Origin: Diphasiastrum complanatum
Lineage: Eukaryota > Streptophyta > Lycopodiopsida > Lycopodiales > Lycopodiaceae
Assembly: GCA_029204225.1 (NCBI GenBank)
Contig: CM055106.1
Location: 48,807,337 to 48,871,336, forward strand
Direction: 5' to 3'
Length of the DNA stretch: 64,000 nucleotides
Position numbers and translations under genes: made by a program. Positions 1 to 10,274 of this stretch are shown piece by piece; the stretch's first letter is position 1; each line of letters starts with the position of its first letter. Under the pieces are notes generated by a model. That model was not told where the DNA came from. It made no database searches and saw only the letters and a list, made by a program, of their open reading frames with translations.

Positions 1-890
1 TTATGATGTTGTGTAACTTCGTTCCCTGCCTTAATTCATAGATGTTTTAGTCTGTTGCTTTGGCCAATGGCCATCATTATCTTCTCGGTTCCCAGATTCG
101 ATGTTAAGCTCATAGCTTTTCAACTGAAGACTACAGCTGCACCTGTATGGGCTGGGCTATGGAAGGCTTACCTGCTGTTTTTCTCTCATGCTTGATATAC
201 CTTTAGCGCTCTCCTTTTGGTTATTACCCCTAGCTTTCTTTTATTATTTTGATTTGACATTAATTGTCTACAAAACTGAGATCAAGCCATCAATTAGAGA
301 GAATATGGTTGGCTACAATCACTTCTTGAGAAGTATAATATCACAAAGATCATGGCCTTTATTTTTCTAAAACTATTCATGCATTTTTTGTTCCCTGCCA
401 CCTCCAATCAAACACTTTCTTGTTTACTGTTATGAAAATTATTATTTACTTATTTGATATTGCATGCATGCACACTAGCCTATTTGTTGTGATCGTATGT
501 TCTATCATGCACAATTGCAATATTGTATAGATTCAATATCACATTTGTGTGCCGCGTACAGTCTAGCCCTCTTTGACATGCACACTTTTGGTATCTTATG
601 TAAAGCAATATTGCTTCCGTGTGCACAAGCTATTTTGATTCTTTTTTCTTTATTTAACTCCCACTTTTTCGATACTGATATAGTGTTTTGTGTTTTTGCT
701 TTTATGTATAGGATTTTTGTCCAGCTATCATAATTTTCCTTGCAATTTTTTTCTTATGGCCAATTTTAATCATCGCTTTTCTCTTTTTAACTTCAGTGTG
801 ACATCACTGAGAAACTTGACTGCTAAACAGCTCATCATTTTTTAGCGTATTCCTTATAGTGAAGACAATGATACTATTTCTCTCAGCAAC
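1..890. other. No recognisable gene
   Basis: AT-rich sequence with only short open frames (60 to 78 residues) that resemble no family I know and have no shared composition or context. I see no LTR end, primer site or splice-bounded coding run here. It is probably decayed intergenic or repeat DNA. Confidence 0.6.
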
Positions 891-1164
891 ACTACACCAA
901 TTTTTTGCAACATGTCCCTACATCGTTGCAGTAATATTTGGTTTAGATAGGGAAAAACAGCTTTAGATTGAAGTTGGACAGGCTGTACACTTCATGAGGA
1001 TTAGAAGTACCACTCGTCAAATATATGATTGAAGAAATTGCAGACTTGTGGAGAAAAGTTGTGTCTTTGTTTTCTAAAGTTATGTTAATGTGATGATTCT
1101 TAACAGCCATGATGAGGCCTCAATGTTAGGTCATCATCATCATTTTCATAGTATGGCTTTGATT

Positions 1165-1312
1165 CTACTACAAGAAATTCTCGGTCTTGAAACGTTAAGA
1201 ATTGGAGCTAAAACATTATTAGCCACCATCATAGTTCCTAGGAATAGTATGGAACAGTTCCTAGGAACTATTCCTTAACCATTTAAGGTACCTTAGGAAC
1301 CATTCCTAAAAA
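1165..1312 (+). repeat. CACTA-like terminus with inverted GGAAC/GTTCC subterminal motifs
   Basis: The sequence TACTACAAGAAA near 1166 closely resembles the CACTACAAGAAA terminus of plant CACTA (En/Spm) transposons. It is followed within about 120 bases by clustered short motifs in both orientations (AGTTCCTAGGAA, TGGAACAGTTCC, TTAGGAACCATTCCTAA), as expected of CACTA subterminal repeats. A TNP2-like transposase remnant on the same strand begins about 1.1 kb downstream, which supports the reading. The first base of the canonical CACTA is not conserved and no matching 3' terminus was found, so this is an inferred 5' end. Confidence 0.5.
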
Positions 1313-1340
1313 GAAAAAACTTTTTTTGTCAAAATAACTT

Positions 1341-1749
1341 GATGCATAGCTTATGCTCAGATCCCTGCTGATCTAAGAAAAAAGCTGGACGACACAAGCA
1401 GAAAATCGATTTTCATTGGCTAAATCCCATATTACAAGGCATACAAGCTCTACAATCTGGACACCTAGAAAGCATTTTCACCAGTAGAGACGTCATTTTT
1501 GTGGAAGACCAATTTTTCAACCACAAGGGAAAAGCTCGAGAAAATTCCGACCCATATATCAAAAATAGCTCCAGGATCGAACAACAAAAAATCGATACTG
1601 ACTCGAAAAATGAGTCAGAACCTCAACGAGTTGAATTGCATCAGAGGATTGAAGTTCAGCCTATAAGATCGAACCGATCCAGACAGCCTCTATCCCAATT
1701 TATGGATGATCCAGCCTGCTATTTTGTGCATGAATCAAGCACTGTATAA
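1341..1749 (+). pseudogene. Copia integrase C-terminal fragment
   Basis: Conceptual translation reads as the region after the integrase catalytic core of Ty1/copia: an RKKLDD...RKSIFIG block, then YKAYKLYNLDT, then SRDVIFVED, followed by a polar linker ending at a stop at 1747-1749. In intact elements this joins integrase to reverse transcriptase. Two in-frame stops (after FIG and after LDT) and a frameshift before DVIFVED break it. No reverse transcriptase follows; instead an earlier part of a copia pol follows at 1857, so the fragments are out of their normal order. Confidence 0.8.
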
Positions 1750-1856
1750 GAGGCAATGTCAATTCCTACATTAATATTTAATGCTCGTTCACCCACTCTC
1801 GAGTTGTGCAACTTGGAGACAACTCATCACATTCAATCGAAGGTGAATGAACAATT

Positions 1857-2400
1857 AGAGTTGAATTCAAAAGAGGTGAAGTCAAGTTGCTGTCCAACGT
1901 TCTCCACATTTCAAATCTGACCAAGAATCTGCTCTCACTTAGCAGAATCACCGATTCAGGTCGGAGGGTCGAATTCGATACGGATGGCTGCACAATTCTT
2001 GACAAATCCTGGAAGGTGCTAGCCTATGGAAGAAGAAGCGGCTATCTTTACAAACTCAGCCATTGCTATTCTTCTAACAGTCAAGCTCTTCACACAACCA
2101 TTCCTGAATCAATTGATATGATGTGGCATTTCAGACTTGGCCATCTTAACTTCAACAATATTCAGCAAATGTTAGCTCAGAGTCTAGTACAAGATCTGCC
2201 TTCAGTCAACAAGCCAACTTCTCCATGCGAAAGTTATATTATCAGCAAGCATGCTAGGAGTCCCTTCAGTTTAGACTCAATTCATACATCCAAGGGCTTG
2301 CTCGACCTTGTACATAGCGATATTTGTGGCCCAATGCAGACTGCTTTCACAGAGGGAGCTCTCTATTTTCTAACCTTCATCGACGACTTCTCTTGAGTAT
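1857..2400 (+). pseudogene. Copia pre-integrase and integrase start fragment
   Basis: The frame begins with the end of the protease/linker region (LLSNVLHISNLTKNLLSLSR), continues into the pre-integrase HHCC zinc-binding region (WHFRLGHLN), and then the start of the integrase catalytic core, LVHSDICGPM with the first catalytic Asp and FIDDFS. The expected second Cys of the CxxC pair is missing (CESY). The frame stops at 2396 just after FIDDFS, and TNP2-like sequence follows almost at once, so the copia piece is truncated there. It lies downstream of an integrase C-terminal piece, the reverse of the normal order. Confidence 0.85.
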
Positions 2401-2409
2401 TAAAACGAG

Positions 2410-3450
2410 ACACTTGTTATTGGCTTTATTGATTCCTAGAAAGTACAAGACTAAGAACATGGATGTGTATCTTGCACCTTTGGTCGATGAATTGTGCATT
2501 CTTTGGAATGGTATTCACGCTTACGACATCTCGAGACCTTTACAACAAAGAAACTTCATTGTTCGTGGAATTCTAATGTGGACAATGCATGATTAAGTGA
2601 ATGTTCAGGTATCTATATAATGAATCTAATCCGTTTTAGGGTTTAACATTTGAGTATATTTAACTAAGCTTATGTTCAATTTGGTTTATGAACTATGCAG
2701 GTTTAACCACATCGGGTTACAACGCATGTTATATTTGTGGACCACTTTTGGAAGGTCGACATAGCACAAATATGTTGACAAAAGTGGTGTACGAAAATCA
2801 TCGCAAATACTTGCCGCTTGATCATCCTTTTCGAAGGTTAAATAAGCGATTTTTTGGAGGGCGAAGAAATAATCCTCTAACTACGCCACCTCCCCCACGC
2901 ATGAGAGTAGCGGAATGGCATGGTGAATGGCTTAAACATCATGACATTAATTCTTCATGGAAAAATCCATTGATGGTATGAAACGATTGTTTATTTTTCA
3001 TAAATTACCCAATTGGAGGAATTTATTGATAAACCATCTATTGGATCCTATGCACATATTCAAAAATGTCGGTGAATCCTTATGGAACCACATCATTGAC
3101 ATAAAAGACAACTCCGCAGCTCGTAAAGATCTACAAGCGGCCGATGTAAAAAGACTCTATTGGATTCAATACACAGAAGGTGGAGATGAGATTCTACCTA
3201 GGGTGTCGTGGATTCTTACAAAAGAGCAACTCTTATATATCAAACATGTTATAAAACAAATGAGAACTCCAACAGTCTATGCACATTCTTTATGCAAATC
3301 ATTTACCAAAGACGGTAAATTAAGTGGATTAAAATCGCATGATTGGCATCAGATGTTGCAATTCATACTTCCACTTTCTATTCGAGGTCTCTTCAACGAT
3401 GACGTACGAAATACGCTTTACAATTTGTCATCGATGATTAGGTCTGTATA
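2410..3450 (+). pseudogene. TNP2-like CACTA transposase remnant
   Basis: Several blocks match the plant tnp2 transposase family: NMDVYLAPLVDEL and LMWTMHD (2440-2595), then after an intron-like GT...AG gap (about 2609-2700) a block with CYICG and RKYLPLDHPFR (2700-2980), then in another frame LDPMHIFKNVGESLWNHI and GLKSHDWHQMLQ (2960-3440). In the family the LD.MHI.KNV and LKSHD blocks are strongly conserved. The frame change near 2960-2980 and an early stop after TMHD show decay. The reading ends near 3440 at a possible splice donor and I find no C-terminal continuation. The CACTA-like terminus at 1165 could be its 5' end. Confidence 0.82.
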
Positions 3451-3618
3451 TTTTTTCAACTTCCTTTTTGGATATACAAGTTTATCTATATCTATTTGTG
3501 TTAGATTTATCTCCTCTACTATTCTAAATCCTATTTTAATCTGCCTCCATCCATGCTGTTGTATTTTACTTGTGTTGTCGCACAATATGTATATTTACAT
3601 GTAAATTAAGACAGGTGA

Positions 3619-3830
3619 AAAACGCGACTGTTTGCATAAATACAAGTAAATTTTCACAAGCGAAAAAGACGAAAAAGATGACACTGTGTTTTTACACGTG
3701 ATTTGTGATAGGCGAAAAAGACGACACTACCCTACAAATGCCAAAAGTTCCCTAATAGAAAAGCGAAGGTACCTTGTAAATCAATTTTTAAGGCATTTGT
3801 CAGAGTGTCGCATTTTTCGCATTTTCATCA
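3619..3830. repeat. GCGAAAAAGACG short direct and inverted repeats
   Basis: Copies of a GCGAAAAAGACGACACT-like motif occur near 3619 (degenerate), 3661 and 3713, and an inverted version (AGTGTCGCATTTTTCGC) near 3804. The spacing and mixed orientation could be transposon subterminal repeats, possibly belonging to the CACTA remnant upstream, but no terminus is visible. Confidence 0.4.
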
Positions 3831-3849
3831 ATATTAATTTCAACGAAGG

Positions 3850-4628
3850 CTGATGTCGCGGCCTTCTCACGCTCATCCCATGCACCGTGCAATCAGATTC
3901 AACAACGACAGCAGCCACCCACAATCTCCCACAGACAACACATCCACTTTTGTACTTTCTTCATCTGCACACCTGTAAAATTATGTATATATATTGAATA
4001 CCATCTGCATATTCAAGCAAGCAAAAAGTGTAAAGCAATACACAACATCAGAAGTGTATCAGAGATAGACATAGTAGATGCTTTTGTGCATCGATTCTTT
4101 CTTCCAAATGTATTGTCAGTAATAGGTTTATCACCTTTGCAGATTGTGTGATTAGCTTTGTGAAGCACGCGGTTTCGTCCGCTATTGTCTTGTGCTCACC
4201 TGCATTATTGACCTATATATTTCGCTATACTTAATCTGATTACAGCTCTGTTAATCTTCGTTTAAATTTGTGTCAGTATTGCAATGTTTTTCTACATTCT
4301 GTCTGACTTTCTTATTGCTTAATCTGGTAGTCTGCTCTTCGTGAATTATTATTAGTCTAATTGTTCGCGACAAATTATCATTATGATGTCTTGATGCTTA
4401 ATGTTTGGCTACATAATCAGATCGAATGTGATTTCTATCACTATTGTTCTATTCGTGTCTGATAGGCGTAGTCATGCTTAAGGAAAGAGTGAGATAGCTT
4501 ATTCCGCTGCGCACGAACACTTTGCATTCGAGTTTGTATCTTTTCGAGTTTCGAGTTCGCTTCTTTTTGTGTTCGTTTTTTTTTTTTCTCTTTAGCTATC
4601 CTCCGCTTCACACCCCTCTTTTTCAACA
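3850..4628 (+). repeat. Probable copia 5' LTR (3' boundary firm, 5' boundary uncertain)
   Basis: The right edge is fixed by a primer binding site starting at 4629, directly after TTTCAACA. A TATATATA run near 3985 could be the promoter. The left edge is a guess: a TG dinucleotide near 3850 would give about 780 bases, but I found no second LTR copy in the window to confirm it. Confidence 0.45.
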
Positions 4629-4641
4629 TGGTATCAGAGCC
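4629..4641 (+). other. Primer binding site, initiator tRNA-Met
   Basis: TGGTATCAGAGCC is the standard plant Ty1/copia primer site, complementary to the 3' end of initiator methionine tRNA. It lies immediately after an LTR-like CA end and about 185 bases upstream of a copia gag start. Confidence 0.9.
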
Positions 4642-4814
4642 ATTTTCTGTAGCCTGATAAGCTTCCACAATAACAAGACTCTACTAGCCGATAGAGTAAT
4701 TGTCTTCTTGTTCTATAATTTAGCACCAAATTTTCATACTTAAGTCATTGATAGTTATTCCTATCACCTGGACTAATCTTCCACATAGATTCACAAGGGA
4801 AAGCCAGTCCTATC

Positions 4815-5040
4815 ATGGACAAGCTTGATGGAGCAAATTTCCATCTGTGAAAATTTAATATAAAAACAGTGCTAATGGCTAAGGAGTTGTATGACGTTGT
4901 TATAGGTGCAGAAGGGAAACCTGAAGCTGACGACACAACAATCTCCAGATGGAAGCTGAAGGAAAGACATTCGCGGTGATCATCCTCAACATTTACTAAA
5001 ACTACTGTTGGCCAAGCCTTACTTAGTGGGCCCGCCACAG
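4815..5040 (+). pseudogene. Copia gag N-terminal fragment
   Basis: The frame from the ATG at 4815 begins MDKLDGANFHL, a typical copia gag start (the KLDG.NF.xWK pattern), followed by MAKELYDVVIGAEGKP and a WKLKERH block. The expected Trp codon after FHL is a stop. The match ends near 5040, so only the first 70 or so residues of a gag normally 300 or more long survive. It sits downstream of the primer site at 4629, as expected for the 5' end of one element. Confidence 0.75.
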
Positions 5041-5493
5041 TACAATAGAGCAATAAGTGCGAGACACTGGCTCCTGCGTCTATTAGCCCACCCCAATGAG
5101 CACGTTAATTAAATAGTTTAAGTTGTGTTCTAGTGACTTGGGCCTTAGGTGCAAATAAAATAAGTTAAAGGCCAAAGTCTAAGTTACAAGGTTGAGTCAA
5201 AGTCAAATGGTGGTAGGTGGGGTGTGTTTCTTTGTGCACCACTAGATCTTTTGTGTTTCTTTGGAAGGTTTAGGATTGCAATCCTTGCCATTTCAAGTAG
5301 CCAATAGAATGAATGGGGCAAGGGCCTCCCCAAGAATAAAAGAGCTCATTTTACATTCTCAATCCAAGGAGAAAACTCTACTGGTTTCTCCATCTCTCTC
5401 TCTCTCTCTAGGTTGGGTGTGAATAGTTTTGAAAAGGTGCTCGGGCCTCCAAAGCCTCTCTCCACCTAAGCGTTCTCTCCCTCCCTTTATCTA

Positions 5494-5571
<78 letters not shown>

Positions 5572-5641
5572 GTGCTATGCAGGTGAAGGTGAGGTTGCCG
5601 TTCCCAGCGACGAACCTCTATACTACGAAGACGACACAACA
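5041..5641 (+). repeat. Gypsy-type LTR end with TC microsatellite (inferred)
   Basis: No coding signal. The right edge ends in CA at 5640-5641, one base before a gypsy-type primer site at 5643. The block contains a short CT run (5390-5411) and a long one (5496-5568). The left boundary and a partner LTR were not found. Confidence 0.4.
5496..5568. repeat. (TC)n microsatellite, first tract
   Basis: About 36 uninterrupted TC dinucleotides, ending at ATCGTGC. It lies in the LTR-like block just upstream of a gypsy-type primer site. Confidence 0.97.
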
Positions 5642-5642
5642 G

Positions 5643-5660
5643 TGGCGTCATTGCCGAGGA
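5643..5660 (+). other. Gypsy-type primer binding site, degenerate
   Basis: TGGCGTCATTGCCGAGGA matches, with three transitions, the TGGCGCCGTTGCCGGGGA site used by several plant Ty3/gypsy lineages (usually attributed to tRNA-Asp). It sits one base after a CA dinucleotide that could be an LTR end. No gag follows; a PPT-like tract appears only about 230 bases later, so the internal region is deleted or was never present. Confidence 0.55.
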
Positions 5661-5708
5661 GCGTCACACACTCGCCTCGCCGCATAGCTTTCTTATTCTT
5701 CTCGCTCT

Positions 5709-5710
<2 letters not shown>

Positions 5711-5775
<65 letters not shown>
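5711..5775. repeat. (TC)n microsatellite, second tract
   Basis: About 32 TC dinucleotides, 140 bases after the first long tract. The two tracts flank the gypsy-type primer site. Confidence 0.95.
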
Positions 5776-5778
<3 letters not shown>

Positions 5779-5886
5779 CTCCTATGCTTTTTTCAACTAA
5801 AACTCGGATTTTGTGGATAGATTAGGGAGGTTTAGTATTAGATTTGTCATTTTTCATGTATTTTTTTTTGTTTCGAATGTACTATA

Positions 5887-7135
5887 GGGGGAGATTGTGA
5901 GGGAGGAGGCTCAGATCCAAGCACCCAATCCCTTCGTTTAATCCAAAAAAACCTCCCAAAATCAGAAAATACACTCAAATCTATATTTTGGTGAAAAAAA
6001 AGGGGCTAAAAATCACACCTGACCTTATTTCTCCAAAACCAGTGGGAACCAACCTTCACATGACTGGCAATAGCTCCAGGGTACTGTCCCAGACCTGCAT
6101 AGAAGCCTGCGAAAGTTACTTCCTAGTAGATTTTGAAAAAATAGAAAAAAAAACCCATAAAAATTTAAAAATCTCTTGTAAAAATCAGTTTTTTTAAAAA
6201 CTCAAAACGAACCTTCGTAGAGCTCTCTGAAGTTCCATCTCACTGAGACAAGGACACAGGGAAGTCTGTGAACGTCAGTTCCCAAAAAAAGTGCCCCTGC
6301 GAAGGTTTTTAAGTGAAAAAAGACGGAAAAATAGCCCAGAACCTTCTCAGACAACAAAATTTTGAGTTCCTGTGGGGAGTAACCTTTACAGAAAATTTTT
6401 CAGCTCCATCTTATTGACATAGTGACACAGAAGAGTCTGCGAAGGTTAGTACCAGAAAATCTTAAAATTTTGCAAAAAAACACCCAAAAAATGCACTTTT
6501 TCAGAGATTTTTTGAGTTTCTTTTGGAAATAACTTTTGCAGCCTTGTTAGGTGCTGGATCTGACCCAAATACAAGTGCATACCAGTCTACAAAGGTTAGT
6601 TCCCAAAAAATCTTAAAATTTTGCAAAAAAACACCTAGAAAATGCACGTTTTTTCAAGATTTTTTGAGTTTTTTTTGGAAGTAGCTTTTGCAGCCTTGTT
6701 AGGTGCCGGATCTGACCTAGATACAAGTGCATACCAGCATGTAAAGGCTAGTTCCCAGAAAATCTTAAAATTTTGCAAAAGAACCCCAAAAAATGCACTT
6801 TTTTCATGATTTTTTGAGTTTCCTTGGGAAGTAGCTCTCAAAGATTGGTAAGAAGGTGGATCTGACTCATATACAAGCACATACCAGCCTTCAAAGGTTA
6901 GTTCCTAGAAAATCTTAAAATTTTGCAAAAACCCCCCCAAAAAATGCACTTTTTTCATGATTTTTTGAGTTTCCTTGGGAAGTTACTCTTGCAGCTCGGT
7001 AATCAAGTGGATCTGATTTAGATACAAGTACATACCAGTCTGTGAAGGTTATTTCCTAGAAAAGCTTAAAATATTTCACAAAATACACTTTTTTTTTTTT
7101 TTTTCAGATTTTCTGATATCTGCCAGGAAGTAACT
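5887..7135 (+). repeat. PPT plus LTR-like block with ~150-bp tandem repeats
   Basis: AGGGGGAGAT (5886-5895) is a good polypurine tract and TGTGAGGG at 5896 a plausible LTR start. From 6441 the block holds five imperfect tandem units starting at about 6441, 6591, 6743, 6893 and 7044 (period 150-152). Each carries GAAGGTTAGTTCC, ATCTTAAAATTTTGCAAAA, ATGCACTTTTTTCA, GATTTTTTGAG and CATACCAG. More diverged units with CCTTCGTAGAG and similar words lie between about 6040 and 6440. The same unit recurs at 61440-61590, upstream of a TATA box, which suggests the repeats belong to the U3 of an LTR family. The right end meets unrelated chromovirus sequence near 7140-7190. Confidence 0.7.
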
Positions 7136-7189
7136 CTCGCTGACTGGGTATATCTTACAGTACCTAAGGATTCTAAGACTATGCATATG

Positions 7190-7558
7190 GGGAAGCATTA
7201 TAAATTGTCTACCAAATATTGTGGACCGTTTTGAATTATAAAAAAAAATTGGTTCTTTAGCTTATGACTAGATTTCAGAACAAGTTTACATCTCACCTTG
7301 TGTTTCATGTAAGCCGTTTAAAATTAAGTTTACATGAAGGTGATGTAGTTGGTTTAGAGGAAGATCTTATCCATTTGGAGGACCTTATCGCTTAGTGATC
7401 CTTTGGAACCTAAAAAGGTACTCAGAACTAGAGATAAACAATTGAGAAATTGTTCTATCTTTGAGTGTTTGATTAGGTGGAAGGGATGGACTGAGGATGA
7501 TGATTCATGGGAGCAGGTCAAAAGCATGAAGAAGAACTTTCCTAGGTTTCACTTCTAG
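7190..7558 (+). pseudogene. Chromovirus integrase C-terminus with chromodomain
   Basis: Ty3/gypsy pol tail. The first part (7200-7330) resembles the integrase C-terminal KL..RYYGPF...KIG..AY...L block (here KLSTKYCGPF and KKIGSLAYD) with stops and a frameshift. The second part (7407-7558) is a clean chromodomain-like end: RTRDKQLRN, then FECLIRWKGWTEDDDSWEQV, then a stop at 7556-7558. The IRWKGW...DDSWE core is diagnostic of plant chromoviruses, whose chromodomain is thought to guide integration to heterochromatin. The rest of pol is absent; the LTR-like repeat block lies directly upstream. Confidence 0.85.
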
Positions 7559-7587
7559 AGATAGAAGTGGTTCAAGGAGAGAAGAAT

Positions 7588-8050
7588 GTTATGTCCATGT
7601 CTTGTATAAGGGAATCAGAATAATTCCTGACGTAGATAGCTAGTCACTCCAGTTGTATGGGGTTATTAGTTATGCTACATCATTCCGGACACGGTCATTA
7701 CAAGTAATTAATAATCATGTGAGGGCCCAGACCTATAATTGGACATAGGAGCACTTGCATGGTGAATGACTGTTTTAATGCAAGAATAGGAGGTCAATAG
7801 CTTAATATGGGTTGCATGGGGATCCTAAGGAGAATATTCTCTCCTCTTAGAGAGAATATTTACCATGGAAAATCGCCCATCTCCCTATTGGAATTTTAGA
7901 TTCTTGAGCCAGGTTTTCCTCTCCTCTCTTGTATTCATTCATTGTGGCTTGCGGGTAAAGGGTTAGTGTATTGACTAGCCTCTTTATGTTGGTTGGGTGG
8001 TGTCCTTTTGGTTTGCATGTGACAGGATTCTTGAAGATCTTCATTGACAA
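7588..8050 (+). repeat. Putative 3' LTR of the chromovirus
   Basis: A purine-rich stretch (AAGGAGAGAAGAA) follows the chromodomain stop and is followed by TGTTATGTCC, a typical LTR start. The right end is placed near a CA in CATTGACA (about 8050) but no second copy exists in the window to prove it. Confidence 0.4.
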
Positions 8051-9235
8051 TTGTTAAAACTTGGATCCTTTTTTACTTTTCAAAATCAACATTAAAAATA
8101 TGTACAAGGTCATATGTATGTGAAAGTAAAAAATAATCAAGCTAAATTTTGCTCATTTTTTGCACTTCTAAAAAATTAGTCTGATGAGATGTTGAAATTG
8201 CCACTTCCAACTTGATATATTTGATCAATCATGAGATCTATGTTCATGATAGGATCTCACACGTGTGGAGCCCGTTCCCACGTGAGAAAGGATGTACAAA
8301 ATGTACTTGTAAATAGTTAGATTTGTCATGCTATACCAATCTAGAAAATAACAAGTATTACTTTTTGGTATAGGTGTGTGTTGATAATGAATTCCAAACA
8401 ACAATCTTCCTCTATCAAACCGAATGAAAAGCATTATACAGATGAAATGTTATCAGAGTAGCTCAAATGAATTACACTTTGACTGATTAAGCTGTCAGTA
8501 GAGATCTGTGTTATGTTTGATGCAGACGTGTATGAACAGACAAATAATTAATCTAATTCATGAAGTGATGTGTTCTAGACAGAAGTCTTCAACAACTAAA
8601 GTTCAGTCACGGTTAAGGAGCTCAAATAGTTCGCAAATATGTTAGAAACAATTATCTTCGTTACTAACACGAATATAGATCAATAACTCAATTCCTCAAG
8701 CAGGGACTAACATTTCACATGCATACATACATCTCTATCAGTGACTGTGGAAAACTGCATCAAGGGATACTTTACTCGGGTGCCAAACACAAAGTATTCG
8801 CGTAGACGGGTAAGTTAGTTTAAAGACAGTTCTTTAGATCAACTTTACGGAAACACAACAAACGACTATAATGAACTATTGTACTGTCTGACCAAAGAAT
8901 GATTTAAGCAATGCATACGAGATTGCTAGTAGATTCGAAATCACTCACACTAGAAATCAAGGAAAATAGCCTTCGACACTCTATTCACTTCTTCAGTCTC
9001 ACAATACAGGAACTCTCTCTTTCTCTCGGTGGTCTGAGAATGAAGGGTATCATCATTTAAATTACCTATGGAACGAGCAAACACACCTCTTGAGATTCCT
9101 GGTGCGTCATTCCATTTAGGAGCTGCTATCTCCAAGGTGGACGAATTTGTTGGTGTTGTAGGCCGAATAATCGATGAACCATTCTCAATGGCTTGTCATA
9201 TGTTGCATTGCTCCAAAGTCAATGAACCATTCCTC
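8051..9235. other. No recognisable gene
   Basis: AT-rich DNA with only short incidental frames. It contains one exact CACACGTGTG palindrome at 8258-8267 (see findings) and a G-box-like CCCACGTGAG shortly after it. No LTR boundary could be fixed. Confidence 0.55.
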
Positions 9236-9239
9236 CAAT

Positions 9240-10265
9240 CATTCCGACTTCGACTTCTAGAAGTCTATCCTACTTGATCATGGCTTTGAAGTTGCTGGAT
9301 CGACTAAGCCGATTCCCTAGCCATGCACATATATCTCAATTATAGATTTAGCTTTGCGAAGGAATTTTAGCTGAGGTATTTTAGAGCGATAAATTGATAG
9401 AAGCTATCAGTCATATAGAACAGTTTGATCTACAAATAACATTATCTACAAGTATAGATCTATCTGAACATGAAAAAAATAAACATTCAGCATACATGGC
9501 CTAGATTATTGGAACATTGGTTGATTAGTCATGTAGAAAATACAGTCCGAATTCAAACAGAGTTGCATTCTTCTTGAGGCAATACTATGATATAACGAAG
9601 AGAAAGAACAAAACAATTGCGCTCTGGATGTTTAGTGTTTGTGGAGGTTACCATGGAGCTTAACTGAAGCAACTGATAAGTCAATGTATAAAAGAATAGC
9701 TAATCTTTACAATTAGGATTAGATACGTACTATTGACAGTCACATTTGTGCCCAATCGTGGTGAAGTATGGTTGAGCTGTCAATTTGATGATATTCACTT
9801 TGAGAGTTGGAACTTACATCTACTTTTGAAGAAGTCGGATAAGGTGATGTCGTAGGTTCGATAAACTTTGATGCCGGACCAAAGAGCTGGACACAAAACT
9901 TAGGCAAGTCGATGTCGGACCCAAAAGGCTAGACAAGGCTGAGAAGTCGAAGACTTCAGACAAGTCGAAGACTTCGGTCGCAGACTTTGTACAAATCGAG
10001 TGTTGCTCTCATGTCTTCAAAAGTTGACTTTGGCTAAGTTGATGTCAGTCTCAGAAATGTGACACCTTCGACTTTTTTGCATTTTTGAAAAATGAGACAC
10101 TAGTAAAAAATGACTTGGAACATATTGTTCATGGACCTTCGGAGTTGTCATTTTTTTTTCGCTATAATGCCTTGTATTTCTGTAGGGTATGCGATTGTAG
10201 GAATATTTACAATTCCATAATGAATAGATCTATATTAGCAGAGATAGAGATTGGGATGGAGAGGA
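9240..10265 (-). repeat. Dispersed LTR-like repeat, copy 1 (second copy at 37770)
   Basis: This block aligns by eye with 37800-38690. Shared landmarks include CTACTTGATCA...GAAGT..CTGGATCG, CATGCACATAT, CAATTAGGATTA, ATTGGAACA, ATCTACAAATAA and a closing AGAGATAG...GGGATGGAGAGGA. In the 37-kb copy the minus-strand start follows a polypurine tract and a copia RNase H tail, so I read both as minus-strand copia LTRs. Here the copy abuts a minus-strand copia pol fragment. Words such as AAGTCGAAGACTTC are locally duplicated near 9940-9980. Confidence 0.65.
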
Positions 10266-10274
10266 ATGAAATCC

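Noticed and set aside
8446-8462. GTTATCAGAGTAGC as a primer site
   Set aside because: Mismatches at both ends and no LTR boundary or gag nearby.
9985-10035. Possible regulatory repeats AAGTCGAAGACTTC
   Set aside because: Short local duplication within an LTR-like block; no independent support for function.
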